From contig JANSWU010000002.1 in the NCBI GenBank assembly GCA_024743315.1, forward strand, positions 434,001 to 498,000: a stretch of 64,000 bases of DNA. Reading direction: 5' to 3'. This document shows, piece by piece, positions 27,593-37,280 of the stretch. Below the pieces are notes generated by a model. That model was given only the letters and a program-made list of their open reading frames with translations, had not been told where the DNA came from and made no database searches. Each line of letters starts with the position of its first letter. Position 1 is the stretch's first letter. Source of the DNA: Hyphomonadaceae bacterium (GTDB lineage Bacteria; Pseudomonadota; Alphaproteobacteria; Caulobacterales; Hyphomonadaceae). A program made the position numbers and the translations under genes.

Positions 27593-28759
27593 TTATAATT
27601 CAAACAGCCGGACCTGGTCGTTTTCGAAAGACAACGCCAATTTTCCGGACAGTAAGGCGAGGGCTTTCTTGCCGAAGAGTTCATATCGCCAGCCGGACAA
27701 GGCGGCGATATCGTCGGAGGTCTCACCACGGGCTAGTTTCTCCACGTCCGATGCATTGGCGATCAGGCGCGGTACGACATTGGCTTCATCGCTGACGGCT
27801 TTCAGCAGCACTTTCAGCATTTCCGGCGCGCCCGCCGGCATTTCCGGATTGTGTTGCCGTTTCGGCAGCTCGGGCGCGTGCGCGTCCGGATTGGAAACCG
27901 CGGCATACACCGCGTCCATCAAGCCTTCTGCGTATTTGGATCGAATGAAGCCTTTTGGAACGGCCCGCAAGCGCTCGAAGGCTTTTTCATTTTGTGGTTT
28001 CTGACCGGCAATTTCCTGGATCGCATCGTCTTTAAGGATGCGGCGGCGTGGCTTGTTAATGGTCTGCGCTTTTTCTTCTCGCCAAGCGGCGACAGACGCA
28101 AAGATCGCGGCATATTCCTTATTGGGCTTGCGCATTTTCAAGCGCTTCCAGGCATTTTCCGGCGACGTATCGTAAAGCGCGGGATCAGCCAATTCTTCCA
28201 TTTCGGCCTGCGCCCAGTGCATCCGATCCATTTGAGACAAACGATCCATGATCTTCAGATAGGCGTCGCGCAAATGCGTGACATCGCCCATCGCATAGAC
28301 CAGCTGCTTCTCGGTCAGCGGGCGGCGCTTCCAATCCGTGAACTGGCTTGATTTGTCTATCCGTCGCTTCAACAGGCGCTGGATGAGATTGTCGTAAGAG
28401 ATCGAATCGCCAATGCCGAGCGCCATGGCCGCAATCTGAGTGTCGAAGACCGGACGCGGCGGATGGCCCAGCAGGCGGTTGAAGATCTCGATGTCCTGGC
28501 GCGCCGCGTGGAAGACCTTTGGCCGCGATTCATCAGCGAGCAATTGCAGGAATGGCCCAATGTCCAAGTCCTCTGCCATTGGATCGATAATAACTTCGTA
28601 ACCCTCACATGAAGCCTGGATCAAACACAGTTCAGGCCAATAGGTGGTTTCGCGATGAAACTCGGTGTCCACACACAGAAAACTACCCTCGGCAAGCCGT
28701 TCACAGGCCTCGGCCAGTGCGGATTGATCAGTGATTGGAGTAAGTTGCTCGCGAGTCAT
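27593..28759 (-). CDS. rnd: Ribonuclease D
   Basis: A 388-residue 3'-5' exoribonuclease for tRNA and stable RNA maturation. DEDDy residues sit in CVDTEFHRE, FHAARQDIEIF and YAMGDVTHL, followed by HRDC-type helices (EKAFERLRAVPKGF). It lies 61 bases downstream of the HerA-like gene on the same strand and is convergent with ppx. Confidence 0.94.
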   Translation of the reverse strand: MTREQLTPITDQSALAEACERLAEGSFLCVDTEFHRETTYWPELCLIQASCEGYEVIIDPMAEDLDIGPFLQLLADESRPKVFHAARQDIEIFNRLLGHPPRPVFDTQIAAMALGIGDSISYDNLIQRLLKRRIDKSSQFTDWKRRPLTEKQLVYAMGDVTHLRDAYLKIMDRLSQMDRMHWAQAEMEELADPALYDTSPENAWKRLKMRKPNKEYAAIFASVAAWREEKAQTINKPRRRILKDDAIQEIAGQKPQNEKAFERLRAVPKGFIRSKYAEGLMDAVYAAVSNPDAHAPELPKRQHNPEMPAGAPEMLKVLLKAVSDEANVVPRLIANASDVEKLARGETSDDIAALSGWRYELFGKKALALLSGKLALSFENDQVRLFEL

Positions 28760-28820
28760 GCGAGTGGCCCTAAATTAAGCCGGTCGGAAAGGCGAGTGTG
28801 TATCTGCAAATACGAGTGGA

Positions 28821-30608
28821 TTAGCTGGTTTTCCGCCGCAACAGCGACCGCCGTTTCAGATTGGTTTCATTTGGCAGTTCAACCGCTTCCGGTTCAGGAT
28901 AGTCCTGCGCTATCGGCGCCGTTTCGACGATCCACTCATCGTCGCCATCGGCATCATCATCAGCAGACGTGCCGCGCAAGCCGCACACGATCTCCGACAA
29001 GCTGGTGCGAGCGGCAGCCGCGACACCGCTGCCATCGTCGACATGCTGGCTTGAAGGCCGCGCGCTGGCCGCGAGATTGCGGAAGCGCATCCGCATTGGC
29101 GTCGATACCGCGCTCCCGAACGCGATACATTCGCGGTCCGCAAGGGACGACAGGAAAGCGAGGGTCGAACGGGAGCCGCTCGCAATCGCTTTACGCATCA
29201 CGTTCTGGTCTTCATCATTGCCGAGGCGCAGGGAGAAAATCGTGTTGCACTGAGACAGGATGGTCGGGTCGAGTTCGTTTGGACGCTGGGTAATAATCGC
29301 CAGAGAGACCCCATACTTCCGGCCTTCTTTGGCGATCCGGGCAATCGCCTCGCGCGTCGGCGCAAATGCACTCGTTGAATCAGACGGAATATAGCGGTGG
29401 GCTTCTTCACAAACGACGAGTGTCTTGACCTTGGAGTTGCTGGCCAGCGCGATGTCAAAGGCAAGACGGCAGAGAACAGATGCGACCGAGTTTACAACTT
29501 CCGACGGGATGCCCGACATCTGGAACACGGTGATCGGCTTATTGTCGAGCGGGACACGATAGATATTGCCGAGCACGTCCTCGATCCGGTCCGTGGCATC
29601 GTGCGACCCAAACATAAAGGCGAAGCGCGGATCATTCACCACGGCTTCCAGCCTTGCCTTCAAATGGCGCAAGGTGAGGCGGCGAATGGCCCCATCGAGC
29701 GAACCAATTTCCTCGTCCATGAGCTTCAACAGGTCAGCAAAGCGATACGGGACGGGCGTGTCAGCTGTGAATGACGACCCGCCATTGGCCTTGCGGCGCA
29801 CGGTATTCTGAGCGCCGTATTTGTACAGGGTCTTGGCTTTTGGGATGAATTCCCGAAGCGCATCTATCTCTTCCTGCGAGCCTTCGCGCCCGCGGAACAC
29901 GACTTGCTGGAATTCTTCGAGGTTCAATAACCAGAAGGGCAGATCAAGCGTTTCGGCCGTAATTGTATTCGCCTTCATGCCGAAGGCGCTCGTATATTCA
30001 TTGTGCGGGTCGAGGATCAGAATCCGTTGATTGAGCTTATGCTTGGCAATCAAGTGAAGGATCAGGGTCACCGCCGTCGATTTACCGGTACCCGTGGTTC
30101 CGACAACGGCGAAATGGCGTGACAATAGGGAATCCACCGAAACCACAGCTGGAATGTCCGGCGCCTGGCTGAGATTGCCGATCGTGATCGCCGATGCATC
30201 ACTCGATTTATAGATCGTCACCAGATCCTGTTTGCGAATCTTATGCGCGACCGCCCCAATATAGGGATACTGTGTGATCCCGCCGGAGAAGACAAAGCCA
30301 CGATGATCGTCGGGGCGAACTTCCCCGGACAATTCGACATAGAGCGTGATCGCGTTCTTGCCGTCAGGTGCCCAGTCAGATTCTTCATTCTCCACCTTGT
30401 AGAGCAGGCCGACCACACGGTGCTTTCCAACCTGGATGGAGATGAGCTGCCCCACGGCCCAATAATCATCGGCCGCATCGGTTTTTCCGGCTGTTGTGGC
30501 GATCCGGGCTTCGGTGCCATTACATTCAATTACGATCCCCTCTGCGCGATTGCGCATTTTCGGGGTCAGCTCCGGTGGTTCGATGGACGCAGTAGAAGGA
30601 ATCGACAT
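28821..30608 (-). CDS. HerA-like/DUF87 hexameric ATPase
   Basis: A 595-residue FtsK/HerA-superfamily ATPase. An N-terminal HAS-barrel-like region (about 20-150) precedes a Walker A, GTTGTGKST (170-178), a Walker B-like LVVCEEAHRYIP and an Arg-containing ITQRPNELDPTILSQCN motif. HerA proteins translocate DNA, usually with the NurA nuclease; no nurA is visible here. The neighbours are rnd downstream and aspS divergent. The last ~90 residues are acidic and probably disordered. Confidence 0.85.
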   Translation of the reverse strand: MSIPSTASIEPPELTPKMRNRAEGIVIECNGTEARIATTAGKTDAADDYWAVGQLISIQVGKHRVVGLLYKVENEESDWAPDGKNAITLYVELSGEVRPDDHRGFVFSGGITQYPYIGAVAHKIRKQDLVTIYKSSDASAITIGNLSQAPDIPAVVSVDSLLSRHFAVVGTTGTGKSTAVTLILHLIAKHKLNQRILILDPHNEYTSAFGMKANTITAETLDLPFWLLNLEEFQQVVFRGREGSQEEIDALREFIPKAKTLYKYGAQNTVRRKANGGSSFTADTPVPYRFADLLKLMDEEIGSLDGAIRRLTLRHLKARLEAVVNDPRFAFMFGSHDATDRIEDVLGNIYRVPLDNKPITVFQMSGIPSEVVNSVASVLCRLAFDIALASNSKVKTLVVCEEAHRYIPSDSTSAFAPTREAIARIAKEGRKYGVSLAIITQRPNELDPTILSQCNTIFSLRLGNDEDQNVMRKAIASGSRSTLAFLSSLADRECIAFGSAVSTPMRMRFRNLAASARPSSQHVDDGSGVAAAARTSLSEIVCGLRGTSADDDADGDDEWIVETAPIAQDYPEPEAVELPNETNLKRRSLLRRKTS

Positions 30609-30744
30609 GCCACAACCTAAAGTCTAATGCCTGAAAAACCGGTTAATCGAATTGTCCGCATTGGCAGGTGAGGGCACCTCTTGACTTTCGCTGCCGTCCG
30701 ACGCCAAAAGCCGCCTTTATTTCTCCTCCCAAACGGAGCGCATC

Positions 30745-32580
30745 ATGCACGCCTATCGCAGCCATACTTGCGGCGAACTTCGCAAATCTCATGTCGGTGA
30801 GACGGTCAAACTGTCTGGCTGGTTGCACCGTCGCCGGGATCATGGCGGGGTCATGTTCATCGACCTGCGCGACCATTATGGCCTGACCCAATGTGTCTTC
30901 GATCCCGATTTCCCGGCCTTCGCGGTGGTCGAACGCCTGCGTACCGAAAGCGTGATTACGATTGAGGGCGAGGTCCTGGCGCGCGATGCTGACCTTGTAA
31001 ACCCGAATTTGGCGACCGGGGAAATCGAAATCCGGGTCAAAGAGGCGTCTGTTCAATCAGAAGCTGCTGAGCTTCCGCTGCCGGTCTTTGGTGAACCGGA
31101 TTATCCTGAAGATATCCGCCTAAAGCACCGTTATCTGGATCTGCGCCGCGAGACGCTGCACGCCAACATGATCCTGCGCTCAGAGGTCATCGCCTCAATC
31201 CGCCGGCGCATGGTTGAGCAGGGTTTTACCGAGTATCAGACGCCGATCCTGACCGCCTCATCGCCAGAGGGCGCGCGCGACTTCCTGGTGCCCTCTCGCC
31301 TGCACCCGGGCCAATTCTACGCCCTGCCGCAAGCGCCGCAGCAGTTCAAGCAGTTGCTCATGGTCTCTGGCTTCGACCGCTATTTCCAGATTGCCGCTTG
31401 TTTCCGCGACGAAGATGCCCGCGCGGATCGCTCGCCGGGGGAATTCTATCAGCTCGATGTCGAGATGAGCTTTGTCACCCAGGAAGACGTGTTCCAGGCG
31501 ATCGAACCGGTGATGCGCGGTGTGTTTGAAGAATTCGCCGACTGGCAGGGCAAAGGGCGGACGGTGCCAGACGGCGCTTTCCCGCGCATTCCTTATGCCG
31601 AGGCCATGGCCAAATATGGCTCCGATAAGCCCGACCTGCGCAACCCGATTGAGCTGGTCGATGTCACGGATTTCTTCGCCGATGACAGCAAGACCGGCTT
31701 CTCGATCTTCGCCAAGATCATCAAAGGCGGCGGACGTGTCATCGCCGTACCGGCACCGAAAGCGACCGAAACCCAATCTCGCAAATTCTTCGATGATATG
31801 GACAAGTGGGCGAAGAAAGAAATGCAAGCGCCCGGCCTCGGTTACGCGCGCCTGCGCGCCGGCGAGGATGGCGCTGTGACCAGCCAGGACCCTGTGCTCA
31901 AGAATTTCGATGCGGATCACCTAGAAGCTTTCCTTAAGCATACCGGGCTCGGCGATGGCGATGGCATCTTCTTCTCCGCTGGCAAAAAAGGCGACGCGTA
32001 CAAACTCGCTGGCGCGGCGCGAACGAAGGTGGGCCAGGAACTCGATCTCATCGAAGACGGCGTCTTCCGCCTGTGCTGGATTGTCGATTTCCCGATGTAT
32101 GAGTGGGACGAAGACAATAAGAAAGTCGACTTCTCGCATAACCCGTTCTCGATGCCGCAAGGCGGGCTCGACGCGCTCGAGAACGCCAAGACGGATGACG
32201 ACCTGCTGGCGCTCACGGCCTATCAGTATGACATTGTCTGTAATGGTTATGAGCTGTCCTCTGGGGCGATCCGGAACCACCGCCCGGACATCATGTTGAA
32301 GGCGTTCGAGAAAGCCGGCTACGGCCCGGAAGTTGTCGAGGCCGAGTTTGGCGGCATGCTGAATGCGTTTCGCTATGGCGCGCCGCCACATGGCGGGATT
32401 GCGCCAGGGGTCGACCGGATCGTCATGCTGCTCGCCGATGCCGACAATATTCGCGATGTGACGCTGTTCCCGATGAACCAGCAAGCGCGTGACCTGATGA
32501 TGCAGGCCCCAAGCCCGGTTCGCGACGATCAGTTGCGCGAGCTTCACATTCGCTTGGCTCCGGAGATCAAGGATCAGTAG
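30745..32580 (+). CDS. aspS: Aspartyl-tRNA synthetase
   Basis: A 611-residue class IIb synthetase charging tRNA-Asp (or both Asp and Asn tRNAs in lineages without asnS). An OB-fold anticodon domain comes first ([21 protein letters not shown]), then motif 2 [19 protein letters not shown], the GAD insertion (about 290-420) and motif 3 [17 protein letters not shown] lies just before the ATG. The gene ends before a repeat-rich spacer. Confidence 0.97.
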   Translation: MHAYRSHTCGELRKSHVGETVKLSGWLHRRRDHGGVMFIDLRDHYGLTQCVFDPDFPAFAVVERLRTESVITIEGEVLARDADLVNPNLATGEIEIRVKEASVQSEAAELPLPVFGEPDYPEDIRLKHRYLDLRRETLHANMILRSEVIASIRRRMVEQGFTEYQTPILTASSPEGARDFLVPSRLHPGQFYALPQAPQQFKQLLMVSGFDRYFQIAACFRDEDARADRSPGEFYQLDVEMSFVTQEDVFQAIEPVMRGVFEEFADWQGKGRTVPDGAFPRIPYAEAMAKYGSDKPDLRNPIELVDVTDFFADDSKTGFSIFAKIIKGGGRVIAVPAPKATETQSRKFFDDMDKWAKKEMQAPGLGYARLRAGEDGAVTSQDPVLKNFDADHLEAFLKHTGLGDGDGIFFSAGKKGDAYKLAGAARTKVGQELDLIEDGVFRLCWIVDFPMYEWDEDNKKVDFSHNPFSMPQGGLDALENAKTDDDLLALTAYQYDIVCNGYELSSGAIRNHRPDIMLKAFEKAGYGPEVVEAEFGGMLNAFRYGAPPHGGIAPGVDRIVMLLADADNIRDVTLFPMNQQARDLMMQAPSPVRDDQLRELHIRLAPEIKDQ

Positions 32581-32590
32581 ATCTGAAGAA

Positions 32591-32660
32591 GGCCCTCATC
32601 CTGAGCTTGTCGAAGGACGAGGGCCGTGCCGCACGTCCTTCGACCAGCTCAGGATGAGGC
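32591..32660. repeat. REP-like long inverted repeat
   Basis: Two 25-base arms, 32594-32618 (starting CCTCATCCTGAGC) and 32635-32659 (ending CTCAGGATGAGG), are inverted copies with one mismatch. A smaller palindrome, GGCCCTC/GAGGGCC (32591-32597 and 32619-32625), overlaps the left arm. This resembles dispersed palindromic elements common in alphaproteobacterial intergenic DNA. It could also act as the aspS terminator by folding. Confidence 0.85.
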
Positions 32661-32669
32661 TTACGGGAT

Positions 32670-32686
32670 CCCGGTCTCGATCCGGG
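32670..32686. repeat. Short palindromic element
   Basis: CCCGGTCTCGATCCGGG, with CCCGG and CCGGG arms and a seven-base loop. It lies between two longer repeats and resembles the core of dispersed GGTCTCGATCC-type elements of alphaproteobacteria. Confidence 0.5.
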
Positions 32687-32834
32687 ACTTTCTCATAGAA
32701 TCCAGTAGACCCAAACAATGATCCGTTTTGCCAACGAAAGTTGGCATCCATGGCGGCTGGGTTTTATGGCTCGAAATTGGTCTCAACCGCCAGAGGTCCT
32801 GACTTTCGTCAGGAGGGCGGAACCATCAAAGATA

Positions 32835-32914
32835 GCTCATCCCCGCGCAGGCGGGGATTTGTTTCAGCGATTCCGGTCTTGATGCACGAGATCCCCGCCT
32901 GCGCGGGGATGAGC
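32835..32914. repeat. Perfect 24-base inverted repeat
   Basis: The arms at 32835-32858 (starting GCTCATCCCCGCGCAGGCG) and 32891-32914 are exact inverted copies, separated by 32 bases. Each arm also contains its own smaller dyad, ATCCCCGC/GCGGGGAT. This is a second repeat family, distinct from the one at 32591-32660. Confidence 0.88.
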
Positions 32915-33002
32915 GGTTTCGTGGGAATTCCACATCTCCCCCAGTGGACGAATCCGGCTTAGCGGCTTAGGAGCGACAGCGTCTTACACAAGAGGCGAGC
33001 CC

Positions 33003-34310
33003 ATGTTCGATATCCGCGCCATTCGCGACAATCCCGAAGCCTTCCGTGCCGCCTTTGAGCGCAAGCAAAAGGGGCTCGGTGAGGTCGTCTCGCACATGCT
33101 CGATCATGACGCCGCGGTGCGCCAGGCCGTCTCTGACAAGCAAGAGGCGGAAGCAGTCCGCAATGCGAAGTCGAAAGAGATCGGCAAGGCCAAAGCCAGC
33201 GGCGATGACGCCTTGTTCGAACAGTTGCGCGCCGAGGTGGCCGAGGCCAAGGATGTCATCGAAGCGGCCGGCGAACAGGAAGCCGCCGCCCGCGAAGAAC
33301 TCGACAAGCTGCTCCTCGGCACCCCGAACATCCCGATGCCAGACGTGCCCGAAGGCGAGGATGAAGCCAGCAATGTCGAGCAACACCGCTGGGGCGAGCC
33401 GAATGCGCGGCTGAAAGGGCGGAACCAAGTGCTGGATCATGCCGATTTGGGCGCGAAGCTCGGCATGATGGATTTCGAAACAGCGGCGAAGATGTCTGGC
33501 GCGCGTTTTGTGTTATTGTCCGGGAAGCTCGCACGCCTCGAACGTGCCCTTGCAACTTATATGCTCGACGTTCAGACGGAGCAAAATGGGTACACCGAAT
33601 GCAGCCCACCCTTCATGGTCCGGGCGAACGCATTGGTTGGCACCGGGCAGCTCCCAAAATTTGAAGAGGATCTCTTCAAAACAGATTCCGGGCATTACAC
33701 GATCCCAACTTCGGAAGTGCCGCTGACCAATATTGTTGCCGAAAGTATTCTAGATCAGAGCGAATTGCCGCAACGCTACACCGCCCATACCCCCTGTTTC
33801 CGCTCCGAAGCCGGCAGCGCCGGGCGGGACACCAAGGGCATGATCCGCCTACACCAATTCAACAAAGTCGAAATGGTCTCCATCGTTCGTGATGAGGAAG
33901 AGGGGCTTGCCGAGCTCGAGCGCATGACCAAATGCGCGGAAGGCATTCTGGAGGCGCTTGATCTGCCGTATCGGCGCATGCTGCTCTGCACCGGCGATAT
34001 GGGCTTCGGCGCGCGCAAGACCTATGACTTGGAAGTCTGGTTGCCGAGCCAGGATACTTATCGAGAGATCAGTTCCTGCTCTTATTGCGGCGACTTCCAG
34101 GCCCGTCGGATGAAAGCCCGCTGGCGCCCGGCCCCCAGCGAGGACACGCCCAAGCCGAAGCCGGAATTCGTGCACACGCTGAACGGGTCCGGGCTGGCGG
34201 TTGGGCGCACGCTCGTCGCCGTGCTTGAGAATTACCAGAATGAGGATGGCTCGATCACCGTTCCGGACGTGCTGCGGCCTTATATGGGCGGGCTCGAGGT
34301 CATCGCGTGA
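33003..34310 (+). CDS. serS: Seryl-tRNA synthetase
   Basis: A 435-residue class II synthetase. An N-terminal coiled-coil arm (about 28-110, rich in Glu/Ala/Lys) binds the long variable arm of tRNA-Ser. The catalytic core has motif 2, [20 protein letters not shown], and motif 3 near [18 protein letters not shown]. The stop overlaps the surE GTG start (GTGA), forming serS-surE-pcm. Confidence 0.97.
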   Translation: MFDIRAIRDNPEAFRAAFERKQKGLGEVVSHMLDHDAAVRQAVSDKQEAEAVRNAKSKEIGKAKASGDDALFEQLRAEVAEAKDVIEAAGEQEAAAREELDKLLLGTPNIPMPDVPEGEDEASNVEQHRWGEPNARLKGRNQVLDHADLGAKLGMMDFETAAKMSGARFVLLSGKLARLERALATYMLDVQTEQNGYTECSPPFMVRANALVGTGQLPKFEEDLFKTDSGHYTIPTSEVPLTNIVAESILDQSELPQRYTAHTPCFRSEAGSAGRDTKGMIRLHQFNKVEMVSIVRDEEEGLAELERMTKCAEGILEALDLPYRRMLLCTGDMGFGARKTYDLEVWLPSQDTYREISSCSYCGDFQARRMKARWRPAPSEDTPKPKPEFVHTLNGSGLAVGRTLVAVLENYQNEDGSITVPDVLRPYMGGLEVIA

Positions 34311-35068
34311 GAATTTTGCTGACCAATGATGACGGCATCAACGCGCCGGGCCTCGAGGTGCTGGAGCATATCGCGCGGGAATTGTCCGACGATATCTGGA
34401 TCGTTGCGCCGGAGTTGGAGCAATCGGGGAAGGGGCGCGCGATCTCGCTCACTGAATTTGTCCGCGTGCGCGAAACCGGACCGCAGCGCTATGCCGTCAA
34501 TGGTACACCGAGTGATTGTGTCTTGCTGGCGCTGGACGAGCTGATGCCAGAGCGCCCGGACGTGATCCTGTCCGGCGTCAATCATGGTCAGAACATCGCC
34601 GAGGATACGACGTTTTCAGGCACCATCGCCGCCGCCTTGTTCGGGATGCAGCATGGCGTTCCAAGCATTGCGCTCAGCCAGTCGCGTGGCTTCCAGAACC
34701 CGCATTCCTGTCCCTGGGAAACACCGACGGAGTGGGGCGCCAAAGTATTAAAGCCGATCATTGAAAAAGGCTGGCCAGACGACCTGGTCATAAACATCAA
34801 TTTCCCGGATCGCGCGCCAGAAGACGTCAAAGGCGTACGTTTTACCCGCCAGGGCTTCCGGGATGAACGAATCATTCGGACAGAAGCACGAGAAGACCTG
34901 CGCGGGAACGCCTATTACTGGATTGGTTATCGCGGCAAGCTCTCCAACCCGGATGAGGGCACGGATCTGCGCGCGATTTACGATGGTTACATTTCTGTAT
35001 CCCCCTTACATGTCGATTTGACCCATGAGACATTTCTCGCTGAGATGCGAGAGACATGGCCGATCTGA
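34307..35068 (+). CDS. surE: 5'/3'-nucleotidase SurE
   Basis: A 253-residue metal-dependent nucleoside monophosphate phosphatase linked to stationary-phase survival. The active site is at the very N-terminus, [14 protein letters not shown], with the metal-binding Asp pair, and [11 protein letters not shown] and [20 protein letters not shown] complete it. The GTG start overlaps serS. It overlaps pcm by 13 bases; the surE-pcm pair is classical. Confidence 0.96.
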   Translation: MRILLTNDDGINAPGLEVLEHIARELSDDIWIVAPELEQSGKGRAISLTEFVRVRETGPQRYAVNGTPSDCVLLALDELMPERPDVILSGVNHGQNIAEDTTFSGTIAAALFGMQHGVPSIALSQSRGFQNPHSCPWETPTEWGAKVLKPIIEKGWPDDLVININFPDRAPEDVKGVRFTRQGFRDERIIRTEAREDLRGNAYYWIGYRGKLSNPDEGTDLRAIYDGYISVSPLHVDLTHETFLAEMRETWPI

Positions 35069-35709
35069 TTCCCGACCCTTTACGCGCTGCACGCCTGGTC
35101 CTGTCGCTGCGGCGCCAGGGAATTACCGATGATGGTGTTCTCACAGCGCTGGAAACCGTCGATCGCGGCGCCTTCGTCTCCGAAAATTTGAAAGAGATTG
35201 CGGCCGAGGATAGCGCGCTACCGATTCCCTGTGGGCAGAGCATTCCGCGTCCGGTGGTCACCGCCAAACTGCTGCGCGCGCTGCAGATTGCGCCCGGCAA
35301 GCATGCCCGAATTCTGTTGATTGGGTCAGGGAGCGGTTATACGGCCGCCTTGCTCAGCCAGATCTGCCGTCACGTCTATGGTGTCGAGCGCTATGAACGC
35401 CTGGTCGAGCAATCGCGTGAGCGGCTGAAGACGCTCGGGGTTGAAAACGTCTCCATTCGCCATGGCAACGGCCTGTCCGGGCTGGCGCAACACGGGCCAT
35501 TTGATCGGATTTTGATGATGGGCGCTGTCAAAACCATCCCAGCCGTGTTGATCGAGCAATTGGACAAGGATGGCTTACTTGTGACGCCAATTGAATCGAG
35601 CAAAGGGCCTCAAATTCTGCGGACGGTTAGCAAGACGCGGCAAGTGATCGATGAGCCGATGCCGGACCGTCTGGCGCTTCTGTCAGAAAATAGCGCGCTG
35701 ACGCTTTAA
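35056..35709 (+). CDS. pcm: Protein-L-isoaspartate O-methyltransferase
   Basis: A 217-residue SAM-dependent enzyme that repairs isoaspartyl residues. The SAM-binding segment is ILLIGSGSGYTAALLSQ, slightly different from the usual GxGSGY. IPCGQSIPRPVVTAKLLRAL is the family substrate region. The ATG is internal to the surE 3' end (13-base overlap). The stop directly touches that of the convergent Kazal-type gene. Confidence 0.93.
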   Translation: MADLIPDPLRAARLVLSLRRQGITDDGVLTALETVDRGAFVSENLKEIAAEDSALPIPCGQSIPRPVVTAKLLRALQIAPGKHARILLIGSGSGYTAALLSQICRHVYGVERYERLVEQSRERLKTLGVENVSIRHGNGLSGLAQHGPFDRILMMGAVKTIPAVLIEQLDKDGLLVTPIESSKGPQILRTVSKTRQVIDEPMPDRLALLSENSALTL

Positions 35710-36099
35710 TCAGTTCATATCCGGGCTCGCGCATTCGCCCTCTATCGCAATGCTGGCACCAGCGGCGGCGGCTTCGCAGGCATTACCATAGGTTTGCCCA
35801 TCACATCCACAGACTGGTTGATATTCGCGCGTGCAGATCTCTGGCTTGGGTTGGCAAGTGCCGGCTCCATCCAGGACTTCAAGGCAGGCGCCCGCTTCCT
35901 GCTTGCAATAGAAGCCATCCGGGCACATCACGCCGGCAATCCCGCCGCAAGCTTCACCGGTTGGATCGATCGCAGGGGCCGCGGGCTCTTCGACGACAGC
36001 TTCAATCACTTCGGGCGCTTCTGCTTCGATCTCCGGCGTTTCATCGCCGCCGCAAGCCGCAAGCAATCCCACACATGCTGACAAGATCAGAAAGCGCAT
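35710..36099 (-). CDS. Lipoprotein with Kazal-type inhibitor domain
   Basis: A 129-residue exported protein. MRFLILSACVGLLAAC is a lipoprotein signal with lipobox LAAC, followed by a Glu/Pro/Ala-rich linker (TPEIEAEAPEVIEAVVEEP). The C-terminal domain has the Kazal pattern: CTREYQPVCGCDGQTYGNAC and a final GEC. Kazal domains inhibit serine proteases; two further Cys-rich segments lie before it (CPDGFYC, CLEV). The ATG at 36099 has a GGGGGAG site; the open frame runs slightly further upstream. A role in resisting foreign proteases is inference. Confidence 0.84.
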   Translation of the reverse strand: MRFLILSACVGLLAACGGDETPEIEAEAPEVIEAVVEEPAAPAIDPTGEACGGIAGVMCPDGFYCKQEAGACLEVLDGAGTCQPKPEICTREYQPVCGCDGQTYGNACEAAAAGASIAIEGECASPDMN

Positions 36100-36140
36100 C
36101 GCCGCTCCCCCTTCACACCCTTTAACCATCCCTGTTTAGA

Positions 36141-36178
36141 AAAGAAAAACCGGCGAGGCCATAGGCCGCCGCCGGTTT
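36141..36178 (-). terminator. Rho-independent terminator downstream of the SDR gene
   Basis: On the minus strand, AAACCGGCG pairs with CGCCGGTTT around an inner GGCC-TAT-GGCC hairpin, followed by TTTTTCTTT. It lies 31 bases past the SDR stop. Confidence 0.82.
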
Positions 36179-36208
36179 CCGGGAAAATAATTGTCACATG
36201 CCGTTCGA

Positions 36209-37126
36209 TTAGGCTTTGGCAGCGGCCTCTTGCAGACGCGCGAAGATGTTCGCGCCGTGACCAGAGCCGGAATCAAAATGCGTCTGAACGCTGGTATCCG
36301 TGATCTGGTCCCATTTCGCCGCGACCGCTTCTGCCGTTAGCGCCTCGCCTTGGCCAACAAAAGCACCATTGGTCTCAACGATCTGTGCCATTGAGAACGC
36401 CCCGGCACCGGCTGACAGGATCATGCCGGTCGGCGCATCTTCTTTCACAAGGTTGATCACGCCGGGGGTGACATATTCCGGCTTAAGATTGTCGAGCATG
36501 GCTTGTGGCATCAAGCCTTCGGTCATCCGGGTTGCTGCAATTGGGCAAACGGCGTTGATTTTAATATCGTTTTTCGCGCCCTCAATCTTCAATGTGTTCA
36601 TCATGCCGACGACGCCGAGCTTGCCCGCGCCATAATTGGCCTGGCCGAAATTGCCATACAGACCCGTCGAAGACGTGGTCACCACGATCCGTCCGTAATT
36701 CTGCTCCTTCATAATGTTCCAGGCGGCGTGAACCGGCTTGAAGGTGCCGCGCAAATGGACGTCGAGCACCAGATTGATGTCTTCCGTGGTCATTTTGGCG
36801 AAGGATTTATCGCGCAGGATACCAGCATTGGCGATGATGATATCGATGCGTCCGAAGGCATTCATCGTGTCATCAATCATCTTCTTAACGCCCGTATCAT
36901 CAGCGACCGAAGAGCCATTGGCGATCGCTTCACCGCCCATGGCCTTGATCTCGGCGACCACGGCTTCGGCGGCCTCGGAATTGCCGCCAGATCCATCCAT
37001 GGCCCCGCCAAGATCATTGATCACGACTTTTGCGCCGCGGCGCGCGAGTTCAAGCGCATGTTGCCGGCCGAGGCCGCCGCCCGCGCCAGTTACGATTGCG
37101 ACGCGATCATCGAAACGAATGGACAT
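36209..37126 (-). CDS. SDR dehydrogenase of the 3-hydroxyacyl-CoA (MFE-2) type
   Basis: A 305-residue short-chain dehydrogenase. The cofactor motif is TGAGGGLGRQ (about 14-23), followed by NDLGG and IIIANAGIL, and the catalytic Ser-Tyr-Lys are in TTSSTGLYGNFGQANYGAGK. The NDLGGAMDGSGG insert and the extended C-terminus resemble the dehydrogenase domain of peroxisomal multifunctional enzyme 2, which oxidises (3R)-hydroxyacyl-CoA. A role in fatty-acid or related acyl-CoA breakdown is therefore likely. A palindrome 60 bases upstream may be its operator. Confidence 0.86.
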   Translation of the reverse strand: MSIRFDDRVAIVTGAGGGLGRQHALELARRGAKVVINDLGGAMDGSGGNSEAAEAVVAEIKAMGGEAIANGSSVADDTGVKKMIDDTMNAFGRIDIIIANAGILRDKSFAKMTTEDINLVLDVHLRGTFKPVHAAWNIMKEQNYGRIVVTTSSTGLYGNFGQANYGAGKLGVVGMMNTLKIEGAKNDIKINAVCPIAATRMTEGLMPQAMLDNLKPEYVTPGVINLVKEDAPTGMILSAGAGAFSMAQIVETNGAFVGQGEALTAEAVAAKWDQITDTSVQTHFDSGSGHGANIFARLQEAAAKA

Positions 37127-37184
37127 GAGTGTGTCTCCTAAAACTTATTCGCATTGTGCGAGTGCGAAGGCCTTGCACCATCCG

Positions 37185-37201
37185 CTGACGTAAACGTCAA
37201 G
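37185..37201. promoter_or_regulatory. Operator-like palindrome upstream of the SDR gene
   Basis: CTGACGTAAACGTCAAG: TGACGT and ACGTCA form a perfect dyad around AA. The layout resembles operators of MerR-type LiuR and similar regulators of branched-chain amino acid or fatty-acid catabolism in Proteobacteria; the exact regulator is not certain. It sits 59 bases upstream of the SDR start and 80 bases upstream of the divergent VOC gene, so it may control either. Confidence 0.5.
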
Positions 37202-37280
37202 CGTCGACGCTGCGTTACCTCTTGTCACATCCACATTTGCGTGACCTGATCAGTGAAAATCAGAGCATTAGGAGGACGGC

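Larger units (their letters stand above)
32581..33002. other. Repeat-bearing intergenic region between aspS and serS
   Basis: 422 bases with no convincing gene. It carries three palindromic elements (annotated separately), and the remaining sequence shows no tRNA-like fold or recognisable motif. The last 40 bases should contain the serS promoter and ribosome-binding site (AAGAGGCGAGCCC before the ATG). Confidence 0.8.

Noticed and set aside
32835-32914. Possible CRISPR repeat pair
   Set aside because: There is only one inverted pair and no direct repeats, spacers or cas genes; it is a palindromic intergenic element.
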